Program-made: the position numbers and the translations under genes | The notes under the pieces: generated by a model | Database searches by the model: none | What the model saw: the letters and a program-made list of their open reading frames with translations, nothing else | What the model was told of the DNA's origin: nothing | Assembly: GCF_035508675.1 (NCBI RefSeq) | Contig: NZ_DATJMN010000276.1 | Span: 1 to 5,167 of the forward strand | Direction: 5' to 3' | DNA: 5,167 nucleotides | Source of the DNA: Dyella_B sp035508675 | GTDB taxonomy: Bacteria; Pseudomonadota; Gammaproteobacteria; Xanthomonadales; Rhodanobacteraceae | Part shown: positions 1-5,167 of the stretch, piece after piece | Layout of the letters: every line of letters starts with the position of its first letter | Numbering within the stretch: position 1 is the first letter of the stretch

Positions 1-732
1 GACTTCCAGCGCGTGCAGTTCACCAGCGACCTGCTGCCGTCCGACATTATCGGGGTCAGCATGTACGAGCGCGAGACCGCACAGTTCCGCTTCCATCCCG
101 GCCCGGTATTTGCCGGCCTGCTGCTGGCCGATGAAATCAATCGCGCCACGCCGAAAACGCAAAGCGCCTTGCTGGAAGCGATGGCCGAAAAACAAGTGAC
201 GGTGGACGGACAAACCCACCTCTTGCCCGATCCGTTCTTCGTGGTTGCCACGCAGAACCCGCTCGATTTGGCCGGCACCTTTCCCCTGCCCGACTCGCAA
301 CTGGACCGTTTCATGCTGCGGGTGTCCTTGGATTACCCCGACGCCAGCGCGGAACGCGAATTACTCACCGGCAGCGATCGGCGCGATCTGCTCACTCACC
401 TGACTCCACAACTGGATGCCGCCAGCCTCAGCGCATTGAATCGGCAGACGAAGACAATTACCGCCAGCCCTGCCTTGCTCGATTACCTGCAAGCTTTGCT
501 GGCGGCGAGCCGCCGGCACCCGGAAATTCGCGTGGGCCTTTCGCCACGCGCCGGTCTCTCGCTGCTGGCCTCGGCGCGCGCATGGGCCATGCTCAGCGAC
601 CGCGGCCACGTGCTGCCGGAAGATCTGCAGGCGCTGTTCGTACCGCTCGCCGCGCATCGCCTGGTCGCCGCACGCGGGGCCAACGGCGAGACCCTGGCCC
701 GCACGCTGTTGAACGAAGTCGCTGTCGACTGA
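1..732 (+). CDS. MoxR-family AAA+ ATPase (5' partial)
   Basis: The reading frame is open from the first base to a TGA at 730-732. It shows 243 residues of a MoxR-type ATPase, a family regarded as chaperone-like remodellers that help mature or assemble partner proteins, often ones with vWA domains. Visible motifs run in the expected order. The segment after Walker A reads DFQRVQFTSDLLPSDIIG. Walker B is LLLADEINRA, with Asp at 130-132 and Glu at 133-135. Sensor 1 is VVATQNP, with Asn at 256-258. The arginine-finger region is QLDRF, with Arg at 307-309. Sensor 2 is GLSPRAG, with Arg at 547-549. The C-terminal helical lid follows. The N-terminal part with the Walker A P-loop lies outside the window; by family length roughly 60-90 residues are missing. 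The GTG at 13 is an internal Val codon, not the start. The protein is probably cytosolic. The DUF58 gene begins 6 nt downstream, so the two are almost certainly co-transcribed, as in the common MoxR-DUF58-TgpA arrangement. Confidence 0.95.
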   Translation, partial: DFQRVQFTSDLLPSDIIGVSMYERETAQFRFHPGPVFAGLLLADEINRATPKTQSALLEAMAEKQVTVDGQTHLLPDPFFVVATQNPLDLAGTFPLPDSQLDRFMLRVSLDYPDASAERELLTGSDRRDLLTHLTPQLDAASLSALNRQTKTITASPALLDYLQALLAASRRHPEIRVGLSPRAGLSLLASARAWAMLSDRGHVLPEDLQALFVPLAAHRLVAARGANGETLARTLLNEVAVD

Positions 733-738
733 GCCAAC

Positions 739-1692
739 ATGTCCGTACTCGCGCAGTGGCAGCGCCTGCAGCAATGGGCCGAGCGCCGCCTGCCGGCGTT
801 GACCCGGCATCGCCGCCAGGAAGACCTGCCGATCGAACTGCATCGCCGGCGCATTTATATCGTGCCGACCGGTTTCGGCGTGGCGTTCACCCTGCTGCTG
901 TTGGTGATGATGGTCGGCAGCCTCAATTACTCCAACAACGCAGGCTTGCTGCTTACCTGCCTGCTCGGCGCGGCGACCTCGATCAGCATGCTGGTGGCCT
1001 TCCGCACCTTGAATGGCTTGCGCATACGCGGCGTGCGTGCCGGCCACGCCATCGCCGGCGAACCGATCAGCGTCACCTTCGATTTCGAAGCCCCGCATCC
1101 GCGCCAGGCGGTGCGGCTGGATCTGGGCGAAGTCAGCCAGGCCTTCGATATCGATGGCCGCGCCGACGTCAGCATCAGCATTCCGACCGAACATCGCGGA
1201 TGGCTGTCGATACCGCGCCTACGGATCTGGACCACCTGGCCGATGGGTCTGTTTCGCGCATGGAGCTGGGTGAACCCGCACTACGCCGTGCTCGTATGGC
1301 CGCGGCCGGAGTTCGGAGGTCCCGGCCCTAGCTTGCCGCAGGAAGACCATCGCAGGCAGCGCTTGCATCGTGGCGAAGACCTCGCATCGCTGCGCGATTA
1401 CCGCAGCGGCGATTCCATGCGTCACGTGGCATGGAAGGCGAGCGCGCGGCATGACAACCTGCTGGTGAAAGATTACGAACAACCCGAGGCCAGCCACGAA
1501 TGGCGGCTGGATTGGCGCCAACTGCGCGGGCTGGACAACGAAGCACGCATCGCGCGACTCGCCCGCTGGCTGGGTGAAGCCCTGGCGCAAGGCCGGCAAT
1601 GGAGCCTGTGGTTGCCCAGCGAAGCGATCGGCATCGGCGGCGGCCCATCGCATTACGCGCGCTGCATGAGCGCACTGGCCGTACTGCCATGA
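739..1692 (+). CDS. DUF58 domain-containing membrane protein
   Basis: A 317-residue protein of the DUF58 family, typical partners of MoxR ATPases. The basic N-terminal stretch (about 23-40) ends in RRRIYIVPTGFG, a form common in gammaproteobacterial members. Two membrane helices follow, at about 46-62 and 67-88, joined by a short SLNYSNNAG turn. The rest, about 90-317, is probably cytoplasmic. The segment TTWPMGLFRAW (165-175) precedes the DUF58 signature, which runs from about 211 to 247. It contains EDLASLRDYRSGDSMRHV and then AWKASAR and LLVKDYE, and is read as part of a vWA-like fold. The molecular role of DUF58 proteins is not established; a membrane adaptor or client of the MoxR ATPase is inference. 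The ATG at 739 is chosen because it lies 6 nt after the MoxR stop and gives a full family-length protein. No strong Shine-Dalgarno is visible, so translational coupling is likely. The TGA overlaps the ATG of the next gene (ATGA). Confidence 0.93.
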   Translation: MSVLAQWQRLQQWAERRLPALTRHRRQEDLPIELHRRRIYIVPTGFGVAFTLLLLVMMVGSLNYSNNAGLLLTCLLGAATSISMLVAFRTLNGLRIRGVRAGHAIAGEPISVTFDFEAPHPRQAVRLDLGEVSQAFDIDGRADVSISIPTEHRGWLSIPRLRIWTTWPMGLFRAWSWVNPHYAVLVWPRPEFGGPGPSLPQEDHRRQRLHRGEDLASLRDYRSGDSMRHVAWKASARHDNLLVKDYEQPEASHEWRLDWRQLRGLDNEARIARLARWLGEALAQGRQWSLWLPSEAIGIGGGPSHYARCMSALAVLP

Positions 1693-3659
1693 CCCCTTGG
1701 TGGCGTACAAAACGCCCTGCGCATGAGCGGATCAGCGAGCGCACGTTCGATCTGCTGTGTCTGACCACCGCGTTTGTCTTGGGGGTACATGCCGGGCATC
1801 TGCCGATCGGGCTGACACTGGCCCTGTTGGTGGCGCTGGGTTTGCGCTGGTGGCAGCGCCGCTACCGGCCGGGACGGGTGCCCGGCTGGTTGAAGCTGCC
1901 GATGCTGGCGATCCTGGTCGGCGCGGTCGTGCTCGATTACGGCAACCTGTTCGGTCGCGAACCCGGCTCCGCGTTGGCCGCCGGCCTGTTGGTATTGAAG
2001 CTCACCGAAAGCGAGGCACCGCGCGATGCGCGCGTGGCTGCCGCCTTTGCCTGCTTTCTGCTGATGGCCGCCTTGCTGTTCGGCCAGGGCATGGTGGCCA
2101 CCTTCGTGGTGGCGCTGGGCTTGCTGCCGGCACTGACCACCTGGCGTTCGCTCGAACCCGTGCAGGTTTCGCCCACGCTGCCGCGCCAGTTGCTACCGGC
2201 ACTCGGGCTGCTGGGCGCCTCACTGCCGTTGGCGCTGACTGCCTTCGTGCTGGTGCCACGGCTGAGCACGCCGCTGTGGGGCACCAACGGCGCTTCGGCG
2301 GCGCATACCGGACTCAGCGATCACATGTCGCCCGGCGAGTTCAACGAACTGCTCACCGATGACACCGCCGCCCTGCGCGTGAGCTTCGACGGGCCACCGC
2401 CGCCCCAAGATAAACGCTATTTCCGTGCGTTCGTGATGTGGAACTACGATGGCCGGGACTGGCAGCGATCCGAGCAATCGGCAAGCACATCCATCCCGGT
2501 CGAAGCCGCCAAGACGATCGGCTACCACATAAGCCTTGAGCCCACGCACCAACATGTGCTGCCCACGCTGGATGTACCGCTGGCGGCGCCCTTGCAATCG
2601 CAAGCGCATGCGGACGGGGAAGTTTTTGCGGACAAGCCGGTTGACGAGATGCGGGAATATGCGCTGCGCTCGGCGCTGGACTACCGCTTCCAGCCGAACC
2701 TGGATATCGCCACGCGCATGCATGCCTTGCAGTTGCCGGATGGCTTCGATCCGCGCACCCATGCGCTTGCCGAGCAGTGGCGCAAGCGTTACGGCCACGA
2801 CAACGCGGCCATCATCCGGGCTGCCTTGAACATGTTCCACAACGACGGCTTCAGCTATACCTTGTTGCCGGCGCCGCTGGGCCGCAATGCCGTCGACGAT
2901 TTCCTGTTCAACACGCACGAAGGTTTTTGCGAACACTATGCCTCCGCCTTCACTGTGCTGATGCGCGCCGCCGGCATCCCGGCTCGCGTAGTCACCGGCT
3001 TCCAGGGTGGCTTCTGGAACAACATGGGCCAGTATCTTTTGGTGCGCAACGCCGATGCGCACGCCTGGAGCGAGGTATGGTTGGAAGGACGCGGCTGGGT
3101 CCGCGTGGACCCCACCGCCGCGGTACGTCCGCAGCGCATTTCGCTCGGTGCAGCAAGTGCTGCCGGCGATCAGCTGCCCTGGTATCAGTCGGGCTCGCTG
3201 GAATCGATCCGCAATCAATGGGACATCGTCAACCGATGGTGGAACCAAAGCGTTATCGGTTTCGACGCGTTGCGCCAGCGCGGCCTACTGACACCGTTCG
3301 GCATCGGTGAGGCAGACATCGGCTTGCTGACCAAGCTGCTGGTGATCTGCGTCGCGGTGTTCGGGACACTGGGCCTGGCGTGGGCGTTGTGGCGTCGACC
3401 GGAAGGCGATCCTGCGCTCACGGCGCTGCGCTCACTGGAACGCAAACTTGCGCATGCCGGGGTCGTACGCCGACGCAGCGAAGGGCCGCAACATTTCCTT
3501 CGCCGCGCCAGCCGTGCACTGCCCGGCCAGCGTACGGAACTGGACCATTTGATGAGGTGCTATATCGAACTGCGCTACGCCACTGTTGAACCTTCCACTG
3601 AATCCTTGCGCACCTTCAGACAGGCAGTACGGAATTTCCACCCTCGCCGCGTGGTCTGA
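1689..3659 (+). CDS. tgpA: TgpA-type transglutaminase-like membrane protein (DUF3488 / transglutaminase core / DUF4129-like)
   Basis: A 656-residue protein with the TgpA plan. The N-terminal DUF3488-like region holds about six or seven hydrophobic helices (approx. 20-36, 39-54, 68-84, 94-106, 114-131, 134-150, 168-190). A large soluble domain (about 195-540) should face the periplasm. One further helix lies at about 545-568, followed by a cytoplasmic tail (570-656) resembling DUF4129. The transglutaminase-like triad is intact: Cys414 in EGFCEHYASAF (codon 2928-2930), His458 in NADAHAWSEVW (3060-3062) and Asp474 in VRVDPTAAV (3108-3110). The family has a papain-like fold that can support acyl transfer or proteolysis; the natural substrate is not known to me. 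In Pseudomonas aeruginosa, TgpA, encoded beside MoxR and DUF58 genes, has been reported as important for viability. The start at 1689 is preferred because it overlaps the DUF58 stop as ATGA. An earlier in-frame ATG at 1599 would add 30 residues lying inside the DUF58 gene and is rejected. The symbol follows the family name; orthology is inferred. Confidence 0.94.
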   Translation: MTPWWRTKRPAHERISERTFDLLCLTTAFVLGVHAGHLPIGLTLALLVALGLRWWQRRYRPGRVPGWLKLPMLAILVGAVVLDYGNLFGREPGSALAAGLLVLKLTESEAPRDARVAAAFACFLLMAALLFGQGMVATFVVALGLLPALTTWRSLEPVQVSPTLPRQLLPALGLLGASLPLALTAFVLVPRLSTPLWGTNGASAAHTGLSDHMSPGEFNELLTDDTAALRVSFDGPPPPQDKRYFRAFVMWNYDGRDWQRSEQSASTSIPVEAAKTIGYHISLEPTHQHVLPTLDVPLAAPLQSQAHADGEVFADKPVDEMREYALRSALDYRFQPNLDIATRMHALQLPDGFDPRTHALAEQWRKRYGHDNAAIIRAALNMFHNDGFSYTLLPAPLGRNAVDDFLFNTHEGFCEHYASAFTVLMRAAGIPARVVTGFQGGFWNNMGQYLLVRNADAHAWSEVWLEGRGWVRVDPTAAVRPQRISLGAASAAGDQLPWYQSGSLESIRNQWDIVNRWWNQSVIGFDALRQRGLLTPFGIGEADIGLLTKLLVICVAVFGTLGLAWALWRRPEGDPALTALRSLERKLAHAGVVRRRSEGPQHFLRRASRALPGQRTELDHLMRCYIELRYATVEPSTESLRTFRQAVRNFHPRRVV

Positions 3660-3697
3660 ATACGGCGCAACGATGTAGCATGCATCCGCCCAAGCAT

Positions 3698-3701
3698 GGA
3701 G
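3698..3701 (+). promoter_or_regulatory. Ribosome binding site deciding the slp start
   Basis: GGAG lies 9 nt before the ATG at 3711 and is the only good Shine-Dalgarno match in the gap after tgpA. It overlaps the alternative in-frame ATG at 3696, which has no comparable site of its own. This favours initiation at 3711, giving a compact lipoprotein signal peptide. Confidence 0.65.
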
Positions 3702-3710
3702 AAACACATC

Positions 3711-4304
3711 ATGTCTCCCCTGTACCGAATCCTCAGTCTTGCAGCGCTTTCCACCTTGTTGGCCGCGTGCGCCACGGTGCCGCAGCCGTTGCAGGGCAAC
3801 TTCGCTCCCATCACCACGGCGAGCGTCCAGCAAGGTACTACCGCCAACGGCACGCAAGTGCGCTGGGGTGGCAGCATCATCAGCACCGAGCCGGGCCAGA
3901 ACGCCACCTGTTTCTATGTGCTGAGCCGTCCGCTCGACGACCAAGCCCGCCCTGTTGCCGGCGACAACAGCAACGCGCAGGGCCGTTTCATGGCCTGCCG
4001 CCCTGGCTTCTACGATCCTGAAGTATTCAGGCCCGGCCGCGAGATCACGGTGACCGGTACACTGCAGGGCACGGTCAGTCGCAAGGTAGGCGATTACGAC
4101 TATGCCTACCCGCGCGTGGAAGCCAACGTGGTCTACCTATGGCCGAAACGCCCGCTGGTGGTCGGCTATCCGTACGGCCCGGGCTGGTATGACCCGTTCT
4201 GGGGTCCCTACTGGGGTCCGTATTGGGGTGGCCCCTACTGGGGCGGTTGGGGTTGGGGCGGCGGTTGGTACGCTCCGCGGGTGATCGTGGTTCGCCACCG
4301 CTGA
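3711..4304 (+). CDS. slp: Slp-family outer-membrane lipoprotein
   Basis: A 197-residue lipoprotein precursor. The signal peptide MSPLYRILSLAALSTLLAAC has a clear lipobox, LAAC, with the lipidated Cys at residue 20. Ala at +2 is not an inner-membrane retention signal, so the outer membrane is expected. The mature part matches the Slp family (starvation-inducible lipoprotein of E. coli and its paralogue YeaY). It shows VRWGGSI (50-56), GRFMACRPGFYDPEVF followed by TVTGTLQG, and YDYAYPRVEANVVYLWP (129-145). Cys67 and Cys96 could form a disulfide in the periplasm. The tail from about 152 is strongly enriched in Gly, Trp, Tyr and Pro, then ends in a basic VRHR. E. coli Slp also has an aromatic tail, from memory, but a less repetitive one. 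The exact function of Slp proteins is unclear; in E. coli Slp is linked to stationary phase and acid stress. An ATG at 3696 would add five residues (MEKHI) and cannot be fully excluded. The symbol is the family name; which paralogue it corresponds to is undecided. Confidence 0.92.
   Translation: MSPLYRILSLAALSTLLAACATVPQPLQGNFAPITTASVQQGTTANGTQVRWGGSIISTEPGQNATCFYVLSRPLDDQARPVAGDNSNAQGRFMACRPGFYDPEVFRPGREITVTGTLQGTVSRKVGDYDYAYPRVEANVVYLWPKRPLVVGYPYGPGWYDPFWGPYWGPYWGGPYWGGWGWGGGWYAPRVIVVRHR
4200..4271 (+). repeat. Degenerate in-frame repeat coding for a Trp/Gly/Tyr/Pro tail
   Basis: Within the end of the lipoprotein gene, TGGGG-type units recur and encode WGPY, WGPY, WGGPY, then WGG, WG, WGGG and WY. 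These 24 residues (164-187) contain 7 Trp, 10 Gly, 4 Tyr and 3 Pro. Synonymous codons vary between units (for example CCC TAC versus CCG TAT), so the array is not a fresh slippage product and the protein pattern appears to be maintained. It could still be a site of length variation between strains. Confidence 0.6.
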
Positions 4305-4327
4305 TCGGCGCCCTGCGCAAAGCACCC

Positions 4328-4360
4328 AAAAACGCCGGCACACGCCGGCGTTTTTTATTT
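4328..4360. terminator. Bidirectional intrinsic terminator between convergent genes
   Basis: An inverted repeat pairs AACGCCGGC (4331-4339) with GCCGGCGTT (4344-4352) around the 4-nt loop ACAC. Flanking A and T runs extend the pairing to 4328-4355. The + strand continues TTTTTTATTT (4351-4360) and the - strand reads TTTTT across 4332-4328, so the same GC-rich hairpin has a U-tract in either direction. It lies 23 nt after the lipoprotein stop and 17 nt beyond the stop of the leftward HIT gene, as expected for a shared terminator. Confidence 0.87.
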
Positions 4361-4377
4361 GTCCCGATGGCGATACA

Positions 4378-4722
4378 TCAACCGGGCGGCCAATGCATGC
4401 GGCGCCCTGCCAGCAAGTGCAAATGCAGATGAAATACCGTCTGTCCACCGTGCTCGTTGCAATTGATCACCACGCGATAGCCTTCCTTGTCGACGCCTTG
4501 TGCTTTGGCGAAATCGGCCGCGGCAAGCATCAGCTTGCCGAGCAATTCGGCATCCGCAGGCGTGGCGTCGTTCAAGGTGGCGAGTGCGCGCTTGGGCACG
4601 AACAGCACGTGTACCGGCGCCTGCGGATTGAGATCCTTGAAGGCCAGCACGTCGTCGTTTTCGTAGACGATGTCGGCCGGGATGTCGCGCCGGATGATCT
4701 TGCCGAAAATCGTGTCTGCCAT
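4378..4722 (-). CDS. hinT: HinT-like histidine triad (HIT) nucleotide-binding protein
   Basis: A complete 114-residue HIT protein of the Hint branch, cytosolic enzymes that hydrolyse purine nucleoside phosphoramidates and acyl-AMP adducts such as aminoacyl adenylates. The N-terminus TIFGKIIRRDIPADIVYEND (4-23) and the following FKDLNPQAPVHVLFVPKR (28-45) form the family's nucleotide-binding half. The histidine triad is in GGQTVFHLHLHLLAGR (92-107): His98, His100 and His102, with His100 (4423-4425) the expected nucleophile. The C-terminus ends MHWPPG, a form common in proteobacterial members, so the protein is not truncated. The start at 4722 is supported by GGAG at 4731-4734 on the - strand, 8 nt before the ATG. 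It lies 18 nt after the recR stop, so the two genes are probably one transcript. E. coli HinT is about 119 residues, close to this length. Assignment to Hint rather than another HIT branch rests on motif form and length. Confidence 0.95.
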   Translation of the reverse strand: MADTIFGKIIRRDIPADIVYENDDVLAFKDLNPQAPVHVLFVPKRALATLNDATPADAELLGKLMLAAADFAKAQGVDKEGYRVVINCNEHGGQTVFHLHLHLLAGRRMHWPPG

Positions 4723-4740
4723 GGCGTTTTCTCCGTATGT

Positions 4741-5167
4741 TTAGTCGACGGATTGGCGGCTGCCGAACGCATGCGCCAGCGTGCCGCGATCCACGTATTC
4801 CAGTTCACCACCCAGCGGCACGCCGTGCGCCAGGCGTGTGGGCCGGATGCCGGCGGCGCGTGCAAGCTGCGCCAGGTAGTGCGCGGTGGCCTCGCCTTCC
4901 ACCGTGGGATTGGTGGCGAGAATCAGCTCTTCCACTTCGCCTTCCGCCAATCGCTCGCTCAACAGCCCCAGGCCCAGTTCTTCCGGACCCAGGCCATCGA
5001 GCGGTGACAGACGTCCCATCAGCACGAAATATTGGCCGCGATAACCGGTGGCCTGTTCGATCGCGGCCAGATCGGTGGGCGACTCCACCACACAAAGCAC
5101 GTGCCGATCGCGGCTGTTGCTCGCGCAGATGGCGCACACCGGTGTTTCACTGAAATTACGGCAGCGC
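4741..5167 (-). CDS. recR: Recombination mediator protein RecR (5' partial)
   Basis: The C-terminal 141 residues of RecR, which with RecO and RecF loads RecA at single-stranded gaps during recombinational repair. The gene runs off the right edge. Compared with the roughly 200 residues usual for RecR, about 60 N-terminal residues (helix-hairpin-helix region) are missing. Three of the four zinc-finger cysteines are visible, at 5161-5163, 5134-5136 and 5125-5127, in the spacing C-x8-C-x2-C. The Toprim domain follows: VLCVVESPTDLAAIEQ, YFVLMGRLSPLDGLGPEE, then ILATNPTVEGEATAHYLAQL and AHGVPLGGELEYVDRGTL. These are near-identical in style to E. coli RecR. The GTG at 5137-5139 is an internal Val codon within the zinc finger, not the start. 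The stop TAA is at 4743-4741, and the HIT gene starts 18 nt later. In many bacteria dnaX and ybaB precede recR; they would lie outside the window. Confidence 0.98.
   Translation of the reverse strand, partial: RCRNFSETPVCAICASNSRDRHVLCVVESPTDLAAIEQATGYRGQYFVLMGRLSPLDGLGPEELGLGLLSERLAEGEVEELILATNPTVEGEATAHYLAQLARAAGIRPTRLAHGVPLGGELEYVDRGTLAHAFGSRQSVD

Noticed and set aside
361..1194. Antisense open frame of 277 codons spanning the MoxR/DUF58 junction.
   Set aside because: It overlaps two well-supported genes, its translation is low-complexity (Gln, Ala, Arg, His rich), and no domain is recognisable; a GC-skew shadow.
582..1331. Forward open frame of 249 codons in another frame across MoxR and DUF58.
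   Set aside because: The Arg/Ala/Pro-rich translation is typical of a frame-shifted shadow, and it conflicts with the clear ATPase and DUF58 motifs.
1599..1688. Upstream in-frame ATG extending TgpA by 30 residues.
   Set aside because: The extension lies inside the DUF58 coding sequence and is Arg-rich and non-membrane-like. The ATGA overlap at 1689 gives the usual TgpA N-terminus just before the first membrane helix.
2220..3248. Long antisense open frame of 342 codons opposite tgpA.
   Set aside because: It lies entirely within the transglutaminase gene, which has a full set of domain motifs. Its product has no recognisable motif, and long antisense frames are common in GC-rich DNA.
3652..3681. 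Possible sigma-70 promoter for the lipoprotein gene: TAGCAT at 3676-3681 with a TGGTCT-like -35 at 3652-3657.
   Set aside because: The -35 matches the consensus at only three positions and the -10 at four; too weak to call from sequence alone.
3678..3686. Overlapping short palindromes GCATGC/ATGCAT before the lipoprotein gene.
   Set aside because: Six-base palindromes occur by chance; there is no longer dyad or second copy nearby to support an operator.
4393..5007. Forward open frame of 204 codons opposite the HIT and recR genes.
   Set aside because: Both opposite-strand genes are unmistakable family members with catalytic or zinc motifs; this frame has no recognisable domain and would cross the recR-HIT junction.

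Overview
The window looks like ordinary chromosomal DNA of a GC-rich gammaproteobacterium. The style of the proteins (RecR, HIT and Slp-family proteins, and a MoxR/DUF58/TgpA module) suggests the Xanthomonadales, perhaps a Rhodanobacteraceae genus such as Dyella, Rhodanobacter or Luteibacter. That placement is inferred from protein style and base composition, not from a search. Coding density is very high. There are no RNA genes, mobile elements, CRISPR arrays or signs of recent transfer that I can see.

Layout: positions 1-3659 on the + strand hold a tightly packed three-gene module. It consists of a MoxR-type AAA+ ATPase (5' end cut off by the window), a membrane-anchored DUF58 protein starting 6 nt after it, and a TgpA-type membrane transglutaminase-like protein that overlaps the DUF58 gene by 4 nt (ATGA). 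After a 51-nt gap comes a + strand gene for an Slp-family outer-membrane lipoprotein (3711-4304). Its C-terminal tail is unusually rich in Trp, Gly, Tyr and Pro. A strong hairpin with T-runs on both sides (4328-4360) separates this rightward block from a leftward pair: recR (running off the right edge) followed by a HinT-like histidine-triad protein gene (4722 down to 4378). The two blocks converge on this shared terminator.

How the genes may work together: MoxR + DUF58 + TgpA is a recurrent bacterial gene set. The known family picture is a MoxR ATPase acting as a chaperone-like remodeller, a DUF58 protein with a vWA-like domain as its probable partner at the membrane, and TgpA exposing a Cys-His-Asp transglutaminase/protease-like domain to the periplasm. 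The natural substrate of such modules is not well established, and the sequence here does not reveal it. The Slp lipoprotein is an envelope protein and may be co-transcribed, but a functional link is conjecture. recR belongs to RecFOR recombinational repair, and the HIT protein to nucleotide phosphoramidate metabolism.

I found no clearly novel system. The points most worth checking are the poorly understood MoxR-DUF58-TgpA module, the aromatic repeat tail of the Slp protein, and possible read-through from tgpA into the lipoprotein gene.
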